DNA of 54,740 bases from Pseudomonadota bacterium. GTDB taxonomy: Bacteria; Pseudomonadota; Gammaproteobacteria; Burkholderiales; Rhodocyclaceae. The notes under the pieces were generated by a model that saw only the letters and a program-made list of their open reading frames with translations, did not search any database and was not told where the DNA came from. Within the stretch, counting starts at the first letter, position 1. Each line of letters opens with the position of its first letter. This document shows positions 1 to 8,624 of the stretch, one piece after another. Location of the stretch: NCBI GenBank assembly GCA_026399515.1, contig JAPLQT010000066.1, positions 1 to 54,740 on the forward strand, given 5' to 3'. Position numbers and translations under genes: made by a program.

Positions 1-358
1 AGCGCTTGAGCGGGGCGTCGATGCCCGGCAGGATGCGCGTCGGGCGGACATTGGCGTACTGGTCGAATCCCTGACAGATCTTGAGGCGCAGACCCCAGAG
101 CGTGATGTGATCCGGGATGTGCGGATCGCCGGCGGAACCGAAAAGGATCGCGTCCTTGTCACGCAGGGCATCCAGCCCTTTGTCGGGCATCATCACTCCG
201 TGCTTGCGGTAGTAATCCCCGCCCCAGTCGAAGTCCTCGAACTCGAATCGGAAGCTGCTGCTCGACACCGCCAATGCTTCGAGCACCTGCCTGCCGGCCG
301 GAATCACTTCCTTGCCGATGCCGTCGCCGGGAATCGTTGCGATGTGATACGTCTTCAT
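1..358 (-). CDS. Tartrate/D-malate dehydrogenase family protein, N-terminal part (cut by window edge)
   Basis: This is the first 119 residues of an isopropylmalate dehydrogenase-type NAD-dependent decarboxylating dehydrogenase. The start ATG is at 358, and the C-terminus lies left of the window. The N-terminus has the family signature IPGDGIGKEV, followed by DFDWGGDYYRKHG, ALRDKDAILFGSAGDP and QYANVRPTR. These match the TtuC/DmlA (tartrate dehydrogenase, D-malate dehydrogenase) branch better than LeuB. It is the last visible gene of the minus-strand tetronate operon, ten bases after denD. Enzymes of this branch act on D-malate, tartrate and related C4 diacids, so a role in C4 acid catabolism fits. 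The exact substrate cannot be read from this fragment. Confidence 0.8.
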   Translation of the reverse strand, partial: MKTYHIATIPGDGIGKEVIPAGRQVLEALAVSSSSFRFEFEDFDWGGDYYRKHGVMMPDKGLDALRDKDAILFGSAGDPHIPDHITLWGLRLKICQGFDQYANVRPTRILPGIDAPLKR

Positions 359-368
359 TGTAAAAATC

Positions 369-1373
369 CTAATTGGTGTTCCTATCTTCGGTGGCCTGGT
401 TCGCGGGTAGATCGTCTTCGATATAGGCGCGCACGATGCCTTCGAAGTCGCTGTCGCAGGAAAAGCCCAGGGCCTCCGCCCGGCTCGCGTCCCAGCGCCC
501 CGGCCAACTGCCGACGATGCGCTCGACCATGGGATCGGTCTGCCAGCGGATGCGTTGAACGGTGGCCGGCCCTGCCACTTTTTCGAGGGCCGCGACCATT
601 TCCGCCACCGTCACCGACACGCCGGGCAGGTTGATGCTGCGGCCGCCTTCCAGCGCCGCGGCCTCCAGCTCATGCCCTACGATCAGCGACTCGATCGCCA
701 ACCGCGGAGACAGCAGCCACAGGCGAGTTTCCGGCGATACCGGACAGATCGCTTCCTCGCCCTGCAAGGGCTCGCGGATGATGCCGCTGGCGAAACTCGA
801 TGCGGCCTTGTTCGGCTTGCCGGGGCGGACGCTGATGGTGGGCAGGCGCAGTACCCGGCCGTCGATGAATCCGCGGCGGCTGTAATCCTTCACCAGCAAC
901 TCGCCGACGGCTTTCTGGACGCCGTAGGAAGATTGGGGATTGAGCGCCGTCGTGTCCTGAACCACGTCCGGCAGCGCCCCGCCATAGACTGCCACCGAGC
1001 TGGTAAACACCACCTTGGGTCGGCGACCGCTGCTGCGGCAGACGTCGAGCAACTGGCGCGAAGCGTCGAGGTTGATGCGCATGCCCAGATCGAAGTCCGC
1101 TTCGGCCTGGCCGCTGACGACGGCGGCGAGATGGAAGACCGACGAAATCCCGCTGTCGAAAATTCCATTCAGCAGTTGCGTATCGCATATGTCGCCGGCA
1201 ACGACCTTGACGCGCGGGTCGGCAAAACCTTCGGCGGCGACCACGTCGAGCAACACGAGTTGCTCGACGGTACGTTCACGGCCTGCGGCGTCCTTGAGGC
1301 GGCCGCGCTGGAGCAGCTTGTTGGCCAGGCGTTTGCCGAGAAAACCGGCGCCCCCGGTGATCAGAACTCTCAT
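369..1373 (-). CDS. denD: D-erythronate dehydrogenase-like NAD-dependent SDR
   Basis: This 334-residue extended short-chain dehydrogenase/epimerase probably oxidises D-erythronate to a 2-oxo-tetronate in the cytoplasm. The Rossmann glycine motif GGAGFLGKRL is at residues 7-16. The catalytic region shows TSSVAVYG followed by YGVQKAVGELL, giving the YxxxK pair. An Asp follows the third beta strand (LLDVV), which favours NAD over NADP. The length and the opening MRVLITGGAGFLG match the DenD group. Its product would feed OtnI, encoded immediately upstream in the same operon. Without the operon it could only be called an NAD-dependent epimerase/dehydratase; the specific name rests on context. Confidence 0.82.
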   Translation of the reverse strand: MRVLITGGAGFLGKRLANKLLQRGRLKDAAGRERTVEQLVLLDVVAAEGFADPRVKVVAGDICDTQLLNGIFDSGISSVFHLAAVVSGQAEADFDLGMRINLDASRQLLDVCRSSGRRPKVVFTSSVAVYGGALPDVVQDTTALNPQSSYGVQKAVGELLVKDYSRRGFIDGRVLRLPTISVRPGKPNKAASSFASGIIREPLQGEEAICPVSPETRLWLLSPRLAIESLIVGHELEAAALEGGRSINLPGVSVTVAEMVAALEKVAGPATVQRIRWQTDPMVERIVGSWPGRWDASRAEALGFSCDSDFEGIVRAYIEDDLPANQATEDRNTN

Positions 1374-1382
1374 GTCCGTCTC

Positions 1383-2162
1383 CTATGACTTTGCGTTTCT
1401 GAACCAGGCCAAGCCATCCTCGGTCTTGCCGCGCGGCCGGTACTCGCAGCCGACCCATCCGTCGTATCCCAACTCGTCGAGAAGTCGAAACAGGTAGGGA
1501 TAGTTCACTTCGCCATCGTTGGGCTCGTGGCGTTCCGGAACGCTGGCAATCTGGATGTGCCCGATGCCGTCGAAGTACTGTTTCAACTTGGTCGCCAGGT
1601 CGCCTTCGACGATCTGGGCGTGATAGAAATCCATCTGCACCTTGATGTTGGGCTCCCCGACTTCCTGGCAAACGGCATGGGCCTCGGCCTGGGTGTTGAG
1701 AAAATAACCCGGTATGTCGCGTACATTGATCGGCTCGATCAGCAGCATGCGGCCATGCTTGGCGAACTCCTGCGCGGCATACCGCAGGTTCTCGATATAC
1801 ACGGCGCGATGTTGCGCGCGGTCGGCGCCGGCCGGCAACAGCCCGGCCATCGCATGCAGCCTTTGGGTTCCCATGGCCTGCGCGTATTCCAGGGCACGCC
1901 CGACGCTGGCGCGGAACTCCGCTTCGCGGCCGGGCAGGGAGGCAATTCCCCGCTCGCCCGCACTCCAGTCTCCGGGCGGAAGATTGAAAAGCGCGTTCTC
2001 CAGCCCGTTGTCGGCGAGGAGGTGGGCGACCTCCTGGGGCGCCAATTCGTAGGGGAAGAGAAACTCGACGCCCCGGAATCCGGCTTTTGACGCTACGGCG
2101 AAGCGCTGCGGGAAAGGGACTTCATTGAACATCATGGTCAGGTTGGCGGCAAATCTCGGCAT
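1383..2162 (-). CDS. otnI: 2-oxo-tetronate isomerase (hydroxypyruvate isomerase family)
   Basis: This 259-residue xylose-isomerase-like TIM-barrel protein of the hydroxypyruvate isomerase (Hyi) group probably converts 2-oxo-tetronate to 3-oxo-tetronate. The start [14 protein letters not shown] is typical of OtnI/Hyi. The metal-binding and catalytic positions fall in [10 protein letters not shown] (Glu), VQMDFYHAQ (Asp, His), [13 protein letters not shown] (His) and GCEYRP (Glu). In the known pathway OtnI links DenD, which makes the 2-oxo acid, to OtnK, which phosphorylates the 3-oxo acid. Both flank it here, so the function is well supported by context. Nothing unusual in length or composition. 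Confidence 0.87.
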   Translation of the reverse strand: MPRFAANLTMMFNEVPFPQRFAVASKAGFRGVEFLFPYELAPQEVAHLLADNGLENALFNLPPGDWSAGERGIASLPGREAEFRASVGRALEYAQAMGTQRLHAMAGLLPAGADRAQHRAVYIENLRYAAQEFAKHGRMLLIEPINVRDIPGYFLNTQAEAHAVCQEVGEPNIKVQMDFYHAQIVEGDLATKLKQYFDGIGHIQIASVPERHEPNDGEVNYPYLFRLLDELGYDGWVGCEYRPRGKTEDGLAWFRNAKS

Positions 2163-2183
2163 GGCTATTTCCCTTTTTTACAT

Positions 2184-2843
2184 TTACAACTCAAGCTTGA
2201 AGACCGACACGAGTTCTTCTATCTGTCGCGCATTCAGCGGGTTGACAGGCGTACCCCGCAGCAGCAGAAACAGCTTGGCGGTCTCTTCGAGTTCTTCGGT
2301 GGCATACACGGCGGCCTCCAGCGAAGTGCCGGACACCACCGGGCCATGGTTGGCGAGTAACACCGCGCTGTGCTTGCCGGCCAGTTTCCGGATCGCTTCG
2401 CCCAGTGCCGCGTCGCCCGGCCGGTGATAGGGCACCAGGGGCAGGCGGCCGATCTTCATGACGAAGTAGGCAGTGAGCGGCGGCAGGCAACTGGCATGAT
2501 CGAGTCCACTCATGCAGGAGACGGCGGCCGAGTGGGTGGAATGCAGGTGCACGATGGCGCCGGCGCCCTGGCGTTCCTGGTACATCGACCGATGGAGGAA
2601 GGCTTCCTTGGACGGCGGGTCTCCTGAAATCGACTTTCCTAGCCAGTCGAGCTTCGCCAGCCGGGCAGGATCGAGATCGCCGAGACAGGCATTGGTCGGC
2701 GTGAGCAGCCAGCCATCCTTGAGACGGACGCTGATGTTGCCGCTGCTGCCGGCGGTGAGGCCGCGCTCGAACAACGAGCGGCCGTAGCGAACGATCTGCT
2801 CGCGCAGCCGATTTTCTTCGCCATGCATCGAGGCGGTGCTCAT
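2184..2843 (-). CDS. otnC: 3-oxo-tetronate 4-phosphate decarboxylase (class II aldolase family)
   Basis: This 219-residue class II aldolase/adducin-type protein has metal-ligand histidines in IVHLHSTHS and ANHGPVVSG and the phosphate-loop region GLTAGSSGNISVR near the N-terminus. OtnC enzymes decarboxylate 3-oxo-tetronate 4-phosphate to dihydroxyacetone phosphate, the step that connects the pathway to glycolysis. Its start overlaps the end of otnK by four bases (ATG at 2843, otnK stop at 2840-2842), indicating translational coupling. Stand-alone annotation would say fuculose- or ribulose-phosphate aldolase; the kinase and isomerase partners make OtnC the better name. Confidence 0.87.
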   Translation of the reverse strand: MSTASMHGEENRLREQIVRYGRSLFERGLTAGSSGNISVRLKDGWLLTPTNACLGDLDPARLAKLDWLGKSISGDPPSKEAFLHRSMYQERQGAGAIVHLHSTHSAAVSCMSGLDHASCLPPLTAYFVMKIGRLPLVPYHRPGDAALGEAIRKLAGKHSAVLLANHGPVVSGTSLEAAVYATEELEETAKLFLLLRGTPVNPLNARQIEELVSVFKLEL

Positions 2844-4117
2844 GCCAGCTTGCCCCAGGCTTTGAGAAAGAAGTCGGCAGTGCCGAAGTTGCCGGATTTG
2901 AGGGCCAGCGCCAGGGGTTTATCCGAGGGCACTTCAGTAATGGCCGTGGTCCAGGGGACACCGGGGTCGATTTCAGGCCCGATGCGCAAACCGTTGATGC
3001 CCAGCGCCTGGACCACGGCACCGGAGGTCTCGCCGCCGGCCACGATCAATTTTCCGACGCCCAGGCGCACCAGTCCGATGGCAATCGCCGCCAGAGCTTT
3101 TTCCACCAGGCTGCTGGCTTTTTCGACACCGAGTTGCGCTTGTACGTCCTTGATGGATTCCGCGTTGTCTGTGGCGTAAATCAAGACCGGACCGGCTTCG
3201 ATGTGGAGCGCCGCCCAGGCGAGAGCCGCGCTTACCAGGTCGCCGCCTCGCGCCAATTCGAGTGGCTCGATCTTGAACGAAGGATGCTGCGCGCGCATGA
3301 CCGCCACCTGTGCCTGGGTGGCGACCGAACAACTGCCGGCGACGACGGCGCGCAGTCCGCCGGTGGCGGGCAGCGCATCGGCGATCGGGTTGTCGCCCAG
3401 CAATCCGAGGCGCCGGAAGTTTTGCGGCAGGCCCAGCGCGATTCCGGAGCCGGCCGTCACCAACGGAAGATCGGCGCACGCCGCGCCGATGTCCATCAGG
3501 TCGGCATCGCAGATCGCGTCTACCACCGCCAGATTGCAACCTTCATTTTGCAGCACCGCGTAGCGCTCTCGAATCGCTGCTTCGCCCTTGGCAACCGTCG
3601 ACTGCTCGACTAGTCCCACCTTGCCTTTGACCTGCGCTTGCAAGACGCGCACGAGATTGGAATCGGTCATCGGCGTGAGCGGATGCCTGCTCATGCCGGA
3701 TTCCGAGAGCGGCACGTCGCCGACGAAGAGGTGGCCCTTGTAAATAGTTCGGCCGTTGGCCGGGAAGGCCGGGCAGGCGATGCTGAAGCAGCTGTCCAGC
3801 GCCGCCATCAAGGCTTCGGCGACCGGGCCGATGTTGCCCCGAGGAGTCGAGTCGAAAGTGGAGCAATACTTGAAGTAGACCTGCCGGCAGCCCTCGGCGC
3901 GCAGCCAGCGCAGCGCTTCCAGGGATTCGGCGACAGCCGATGCCGGCGCGATGGTGCGCGATTTCAGCGCGATCACAACGGCATCGATGTCGTCGGGCAA
4001 TGGAGCCTTGGGCACACCTATCATCTGGACCGTGCGCATGCCGGCCTTGACCAGCATTCCCGCCAGATCGGTACCACCCGTGAAATCGTCGGCGATGCAG
4101 CCGAGCAACAGAGCCAT
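2840..4117 (-). CDS. otnK: 3-oxo-tetronate kinase
   Basis: This 425-residue protein of the four-carbon acid sugar kinase family (formerly DUF1537) opens with LLGCIADDFTGGTDLAGML, typical of the N-terminal domain. The glycine-rich nucleotide site is in the C-terminal domain, LIVAGGETSGAVVQALGI. The segment KYCSTFDSTPRGNIGPV is another family hallmark. It phosphorylates 3-oxo-tetronate with ATP in the cytoplasm to give the substrate of OtnC. It sits between ltnD (22 bases upstream) and otnC (four-base overlap), the usual arrangement. Length and motifs appear intact. Confidence 0.9.
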   Translation of the reverse strand: MALLLGCIADDFTGGTDLAGMLVKAGMRTVQMIGVPKAPLPDDIDAVVIALKSRTIAPASAVAESLEALRWLRAEGCRQVYFKYCSTFDSTPRGNIGPVAEALMAALDSCFSIACPAFPANGRTIYKGHLFVGDVPLSESGMSRHPLTPMTDSNLVRVLQAQVKGKVGLVEQSTVAKGEAAIRERYAVLQNEGCNLAVVDAICDADLMDIGAACADLPLVTAGSGIALGLPQNFRRLGLLGDNPIADALPATGGLRAVVAGSCSVATQAQVAVMRAQHPSFKIEPLELARGGDLVSAALAWAALHIEAGPVLIYATDNAESIKDVQAQLGVEKASSLVEKALAAIAIGLVRLGVGKLIVAGGETSGAVVQALGINGLRIGPEIDPGVPWTTAITEVPSDKPLALALKSGNFGTADFFLKAWGKLA

Positions 4118-4138
4118 GAACTTCTCCTTGCGGCTAGC

Positions 4139-5050
4139 CTACTTTGGAGCAGGCAAGTTGATGCCGGGGAAGCCCTTGATCACAGCGGAGTCGTCTTCCC
4201 CGCCATGACCCGCGGCCGACGCCTGCATGAACATCTGGTGAGCCGTGGCCGACAAGGGGAGCGGGAAGATGCTCTTCTTGGCGTAATCGAGGACGATGCC
4301 GAGATCCTTGACGAAAATGTTGACCGCCGACAAGGGGGTGTAATCGCCGGCCAGGATGTGCGGCACGCGGTTTTGGAACATCCACGAATTGCCGGCGCTA
4401 TTGCATATCACCTCATAGACCTGGTCGGGATTCGCCCCGGCGCGAATGGCCAGTGCCATGGCCTCGCCGGCGGCCGCGATATGCACGCCAGCCAGGAGTT
4501 GATTGACCATCTTGACGACGGAGCCGGAGCCCGGTTCGTCGCCCAAGCGGTAGACCTTGCCGGCGATGGCGTCGAGCACGCCCGCGCATTTGGCGAATGC
4601 CTCGGGTGCACCGGAGGCCATTACGGTCATCTCCCCGCTCGCTGCTTTCGCGGCACCGCCGGACACCGGACCGTCTATCATCAGCAATCCCTTTTCGGCG
4701 AGGCGCTTGCCGAGGGACTTGGCATACTCGGGCGACACCGTGGAACTGGCGATGACGACAGAACCCGGCGCCAGGTGCGCCGCCGCGCCGCTTTTGCCAT
4801 TTTCGCCGAACAACACGGCTTCGGTCTGGTCGGCATTCACCACCAGGATGATCAAGACATCGACCGCCTTGGCGAGTGCAGCGGGACTATCGGCACGCTG
4901 ACCGCCCTGGTCAACGATCGTCTGCACGGCTTCCGGCCGCACGTCACACGCAAGCACCGCGAACCCTGCGCGCAGCAGGGAGCGCGCAACGCCCATGCCC
5001 ATGGCACCGAGCCCGACGACGCCTACGTCGCGAATGTCCTTGTTCATCAT
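4139..5050 (-). CDS. ltnD: L-threonate dehydrogenase
   Basis: This 303-residue beta-hydroxyacid dehydrogenase of the 6-phosphogluconate/tartronate semialdehyde reductase superfamily has the nucleotide-binding motif GLGAMGMGVARSL at about residues 14-26. The substrate loop is DGPVSGGAAKAASG, and the catalytic lysine lies in SVVKMVNQLLAG. LtnD oxidises L-threonate to a 2-oxo-tetronate with NAD. It is the first structural gene after the regulator and starts the chain LtnD, OtnI, OtnK, OtnC. With denD in the same operon, the organism can probably grow on both L-threonate and D-erythronate. Tartronate semialdehyde reductase is the main alternative and is less likely in this context. Confidence 0.87.
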   Translation of the reverse strand: MMNKDIRDVGVVGLGAMGMGVARSLLRAGFAVLACDVRPEAVQTIVDQGGQRADSPAALAKAVDVLIILVVNADQTEAVLFGENGKSGAAAHLAPGSVVIASSTVSPEYAKSLGKRLAEKGLLMIDGPVSGGAAKAASGEMTVMASGAPEAFAKCAGVLDAIAGKVYRLGDEPGSGSVVKMVNQLLAGVHIAAAGEAMALAIRAGANPDQVYEVICNSAGNSWMFQNRVPHILAGDYTPLSAVNIFVKDLGIVLDYAKKSIFPLPLSATAHQMFMQASAAGHGGEDDSAVIKGFPGINLPAPK

Positions 5051-5079
5051 GCCTCCCGAAGATTTGTTGATCGATCGAA

Positions 5080-5904
5080 CTACCTGGATGACTTGGCGGC
5101 CGGCGCCGCGTCGTGCCCGAGACCCCGGGCCAGTTCGCCGCCTTCCGCCTGCCAGAAATCACGGTCGGCGGCGCTTACCCGACGTGCCGCATGTTCCATA
5201 TGGGAGGTGGCTGCTTTGCGCGCCATCGATGAATTGCGATCGGCAATCGCGGCGACAATTCTCTCGTGCTCGAGTCGCACCTGCCGCGCAAAATCATCCC
5301 GGCGCGACTCGTTGGCACGGGTCACCCGCACGGCTTTGCCGATCTGCTGCGCATAGCTTTCCACCAGGGCGACCCAATAGGGATTGCCTGTCGCTCGGGC
5401 GATGGCGAGGTGAAAGCCGACATCTTCCTCCACGCCGTCGGAGCCTCGCGCGGTGGCCAGTGATAGCCGCTCCAATGCCATGCGGATATCGGCCAGTTGC
5501 TCCTCCGACCGGCGCGCGGCGGCCAACGCGGCGGTTTCCGCTTCCAGGCCGCGACGCACCTCGATGATATTGAGCAGCGATTCGATCGACAGGCGCGTCA
5601 GGACGTCGACGGTCGCGCTGTCTGGCTCCGCTTCTCCGTCGGCGCGGACGAATGCACCGATGCCATGGCGGGTGGTGATCATCCCCGCCGCACGCAGACT
5701 CGCCATGGCTTCACGGATCACTGTCCGGCTGACGCCGAAATGCTTGCCGAGAGCCTCTTCCGAAGGGAGTCGGCTCCTTGCCGGCAACTCTCCGTCCCTG
5801 ATCTTGGCCAGCACAACCTCCGCCACGCGCGCCGACAGGCTGGTGGCGCTGTGGCCAACATGGCCGACATTGCCGGTCAGTTTGAAGGGATGGTTCGCTT
5901 TCAT
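5080..5904 (-). CDS. GntR-family (FCD/FadR-type) transcriptional regulator
   Basis: This 274-residue regulator has an N-terminal winged helix-turn-helix (ELPARSRLPSEEALGKHFGV, then SRTVIREAMASLRAAG) and a C-terminal all-helical FCD ligand domain beginning near IEVRRGLEAETAALAA, with further helices around VGFHLAIARATGNP. The start at 5904 is preferred over an in-frame ATG at 5988: it begins at the MKAN segment just before the conserved region and has a GGAG site at good distance. The upstream ATG would place 28 residues of unlike sequence on top of the operator region. It heads the tetronate operon and is divergent from the ABC importer, so it probably represses both until a pathway acid binds. 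Confidence 0.88.
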   Translation of the reverse strand: MKANHPFKLTGNVGHVGHSATSLSARVAEVVLAKIRDGELPARSRLPSEEALGKHFGVSRTVIREAMASLRAAGMITTRHGIGAFVRADGEAEPDSATVDVLTRLSIESLLNIIEVRRGLEAETAALAAARRSEEQLADIRMALERLSLATARGSDGVEEDVGFHLAIARATGNPYWVALVESYAQQIGKAVRVTRANESRRDDFARQVRLEHERIVAAIADRNSSMARKAATSHMEHAARRVSAADRDFWQAEGGELARGLGHDAAPAAKSSR

Positions 5905-5926
5905 GGCATCTCCGGTAAGCCGGGTT

Positions 5927-5957
5927 TTCGGATTTGTCCGAACTCGACAATCGAGTT
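5927..5957. promoter_or_regulatory. Two overlapping palindromes, candidate operator for the GntR regulator
   Basis: TTCGGATTTGTCCGAA (5927-5942) has 6-base arms around 4 bases. AACTCGACAATCGAGTT (5941-5957) has 7-base arms around 3 bases. Both are perfect inverted repeats and share two bases. They lie 23-53 bases upstream of the regulator start, where an autoregulatory operator would be expected. Binding by this regulator is inference. Confidence 0.5.
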
Positions 5958-6017
5958 GACTTCGCCTACATGTCGGGTCATCATACAACCTGATATTTGC
6001 GATTGCAAGAAATTAGA

Positions 6018-6062
6018 AGCGTGTGACAAACTGCTCCAGCAACGCCAACTAGCGTGTTACAA
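6018..6062. repeat. Direct repeat with GTNNNAC cores upstream of the ABC importer
   Basis: AGCGTGTGACAA (6018-6029) and AGCGTGTTACAA (6051-6062) match at 11 of 12 positions and are 33 bases apart, about three helical turns. Each contains GTNNNAC, the core of FadR-type GntR operators. They end 33 bases before the ATPase gene, so they could be operator half-sites or part of the promoter. Confidence 0.4.
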
Positions 6063-6095
6063 CGACACCAAGACAAGTAGGGGGAGAACGGACCA

Positions 6096-7181
6096 ATGGC
6101 ATCGGTTCAAATCAGGGATGTGGTCAAGAATTTCGGGGATACCAAGATCCTGCACGGGGTTTCCGTCGACATCGCCGACGGTGAATTCGCCGTGTTGGTC
6201 GGCCCCAGCGGCTGCGGCAAGTCCACTCTGCTGCGGATGATCGCCGGTCTGGAGGAAATCACCGGCGGCAGCATTTCCATCGGTGGCCGCGAGGTCAACC
6301 AGTTGCCGCCCAAGGAACGCGACATCGCCATGGTGTTCCAGAACTACGCGCTCTATCCGCATATGACGGTCTTCGACAACATGGCCTTCAGCCTCAAGCT
6401 GGCCAAGGTGCCGCGCGCCGAGCTCGACAAGAAGGTTGCCCGCGCGGCGGAGATTCTCGGTCTGCAACAACTGCTCGAACGTTACCCGCGACAACTCTCG
6501 GGCGGTCAGCGCCAGCGAGTCGCCATGGGCCGCGCCATCGTCCGCAATCCGCAGGTGTTCCTGTTCGACGAACCGCTCTCCAATCTGGACGCGAAACTGC
6601 GGGTGCAGATGCGTACCGAGATTCGCGAACTGCACCAAAACCTGAAATCCACTTCGGTTTACGTGACCCACGACCAGATCGAAGCCATGACCATGGCGGA
6701 CAAGATCGTGGTGATGCGCGACGGCCACATACAGCAGGTCGGTTCGCCGCTGGAGCTTTACGACTGGCCTGCCAACGTCTTCGTCGCCGGCTTCATCGGT
6801 TCACCGTCCATGAACTTCCTGCCGGCAACCGCCGTGGAAGGCGGAGACAAGACGCAGATACTCCTGGCCACCGGCGATGCGCTCACGCTGCCGTATTTGG
6901 TGGAGGTAGTGCTGGGCCAGCCACTGCTGCTCGGGCTGCGTCCCGAATGCTGCCGCCTGGAAGCGACGGGCGACGGCGTGGATGCCGAGATACTGGTGAT
7001 CGAGCCGACCGGTGCGGACACCGTCCTGATCTGTCGCGTCGGGAAAACCGATATCACCGTGGTGCTACACCAACGGACGATGTTCAAAGTGGGCGACCGC
7101 GTGAAATGGTTGCCCGACCTTGCCCGCGCGCACTTGTTCAACGAAGGCAGCGGAGAGCGTGTGGCGATCGCTCCGCGCTAA
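6096..7181 (+). CDS. Sugar-type ABC importer, ATP-binding protein (UgpC/MalK family)
   Basis: This 361-residue ABC ATPase powers the importer encoded by the next three genes. Visible motifs are Walker [10 protein letters not shown] (about residues 37-45), Q-loop [12 protein letters not shown], signature [14 protein letters not shown], Walker [13 protein letters not shown] and H-loop [10 protein letters not shown]. The C-terminal 120 residues form the TOBE regulatory domain typical of MalK/UgpC proteins. It starts a four-gene operon divergent from the tetronate catabolic operon. Import of threonate, erythronate or related acids is a reasonable inference from position, but CUT1-type ATPases do not themselves set specificity. 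Confidence 0.9.
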   Translation: MASVQIRDVVKNFGDTKILHGVSVDIADGEFAVLVGPSGCGKSTLLRMIAGLEEITGGSISIGGREVNQLPPKERDIAMVFQNYALYPHMTVFDNMAFSLKLAKVPRAELDKKVARAAEILGLQQLLERYPRQLSGGQRQRVAMGRAIVRNPQVFLFDEPLSNLDAKLRVQMRTEIRELHQNLKSTSVYVTHDQIEAMTMADKIVVMRDGHIQQVGSPLELYDWPANVFVAGFIGSPSMNFLPATAVEGGDKTQILLATGDALTLPYLVEVVLGQPLLLGLRPECCRLEATGDGVDAEILVIEPTGADTVLICRVGKTDITVVLHQRTMFKVGDRVKWLPDLARAHLFNEGSGERVAIAPR

Positions 7182-7223
7182 AGCCGAGTCAGTTTTCTTG
7201 TTCACATGAAGGAGGAAGAAGGC

Positions 7224-8555
7224 ATGTCGAATTACACAAGACGGGATTTATTGAAGACCCTTGGAGCGGCTACCGTAGCCGCCGCGACGCCGGCGAGCGC
7301 GCTGTGGACCAACATGGCCCACGCAGCCGACGCCAAATACCAGGTGACGCCGGAAAAGGGCGCCAAGCTGCGCGTCCTGCGTTGGAAACGCTTCGTCCAG
7401 GGCGACGAGGATTTGTGGAACGCCAACACCAAGAAGTTCACCGAGAAGACCGGCATCGAAGTGCGAGTCGATAACGAGGGCTGGGAAGACGTGCGTCCCA
7501 AGGCCGCCGTCGCCGCAAATGTGGGTAGCGGTCCGGACATCATCGTCGGCTGGTTCGACGATCCGCACCAGTACCCCGACAAGTTGCACGATCTGACGCC
7601 GCTCGCCAATTACCTGGGCGCCAAGTATGGCGGCTGGTACGACATCTGCAAGCGCTACGGCACCCGCGACAACAAGTGGATCGCTCTGCCCCTGGGCATC
7701 GTCGGCAACCTGCTGGTGTATCGCGAAAGCCACGTCAAGGCCGCCGGCTTCGACGGCGTGCCGAAGGACCTCGACGGTTTCCTCAAGCTGTGCAAAGGGA
7801 TGAAGGCCAAGGGAACCCCCGCCGGCCTGGCGCTGGGTCATGCCGTCGGCGACGGCAACGACTGGGTGCACTGGCTGCTGTGGGCCCACGGCGGCAAGAT
7901 GGTGGACGAGAAGGGCAATGTCGTCATCAACTCGCCCGAAACCGTCGCCGCCCTCGACTACATACGCGAACTTTACCCGACCTTCGTTCCCGGCACGCTG
8001 TCCTGGCAGGATCCGCACAACAACGCAGCCTTCCTCGCCGGCCAGTGCAGCATGACCAACAACGGCATTTCCATCTACTACGCGGCGAAGAACTCGACCG
8101 ATCCGAAGCTCAAGGAAATGGCCGCCGACATCGGCCACGCCCACTTCCCGATCGGCCCGGTGGGCAAGACGACGGAATTCATGCAGATCACCCAGGCCAT
8201 GCTGTTCAAGTATTCCAAATTCCCCAACGCGGCCAAGGAATACCTGCGCTTCATGTGGGAACAGGAGCAGTTCAACCCGTGGCTTGAGGCCTCGATCGGC
8301 TACGTCAGCCAGCCGCTCAAGGCCTACGAGAAGAACCCGGTATGGACCGTCGATCCCAAGCACACGCCGTTCCGCGACGTGGCCCAGGGCCTGATGGACA
8401 ACGGGCATGCCTACAAATTGGGTGCGGCTTCTGCCGGCGTGATGGCCGATTACATCCTGATCGACATGATGGCCGAAGCCGCATCCGGCCAGCAAACCTC
8501 CAAGGCGGCGGCGGAACGCGCTCAAAAGCGCGCCGAGCGCTACTACAAGATCTAA
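7224..8555 (+). CDS. ABC importer substrate-binding protein (family 1, Tat-exported)
   Basis: This 443-residue periplasmic solute-binding protein belongs to the MalE/UgpB-type family 1. The start at 7224 is chosen because AAGGAGGA lies just before it. An ATG at 7206 would use that ribosome site as coding sequence. The N-terminus MSNYTRRDLLKTLG carries a twin-arginine motif followed by a hydrophobic, alanine-rich stretch ending near AHAAD, so the protein is probably folded before export. The mature part shows the family pattern DIIVGWFDDPHQYPDKLHDL and NNNGISIYYAAKN. It is expected to deliver ligand to the two permeases downstream. The ligand, perhaps a tetronate, is inferred only from the neighbouring catabolic genes. 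Confidence 0.88.
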   Translation: MSNYTRRDLLKTLGAATVAAATPASALWTNMAHAADAKYQVTPEKGAKLRVLRWKRFVQGDEDLWNANTKKFTEKTGIEVRVDNEGWEDVRPKAAVAANVGSGPDIIVGWFDDPHQYPDKLHDLTPLANYLGAKYGGWYDICKRYGTRDNKWIALPLGIVGNLLVYRESHVKAAGFDGVPKDLDGFLKLCKGMKAKGTPAGLALGHAVGDGNDWVHWLLWAHGGKMVDEKGNVVINSPETVAALDYIRELYPTFVPGTLSWQDPHNNAAFLAGQCSMTNNGISIYYAAKNSTDPKLKEMAADIGHAHFPIGPVGKTTEFMQITQAMLFKYSKFPNAAKEYLRFMWEQEQFNPWLEASIGYVSQPLKAYEKNPVWTVDPKHTPFRDVAQGLMDNGHAYKLGAASAGVMADYILIDMMAEAASGQQTSKAAAERAQKRAERYYKI

Positions 8556-8574
8556 GTCGCCCTTAGCCCTTAGT

Positions 8575-8600
8575 CCCATGGCAGCGCTTGCTGCCATGGG
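8575..8600 (+). repeat. Intercistronic hairpin after the binding-protein gene
   Basis: CCCATGGCAGC and GCTGCCATGGG form a perfect 11-base-pair stem around the loop GCTT, 19 bases after the binding-protein stop and 24 bases before the permease gene. There is no following T-run. Such stems between binding-protein and permease genes commonly protect the upstream mRNA or reduce read-through, so that the binding protein is made in excess. Confidence 0.7.
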
Positions 8601-8624
8601 CGTCCATTCCTGGATCCTACTTTC

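Noticed and set aside
3638-5356. A 572-residue open frame on the plus strand opposite otnK, ltnD and the regulator
   Set aside because: It has no recognisable domain and lies entirely opposite well-supported genes. Long antisense frames are expected at this GC content.
7248-8597. A 449-residue frame opposite the binding-protein gene
   Set aside because: Antisense shadow with a composition typical of GC-rich reverse frames.
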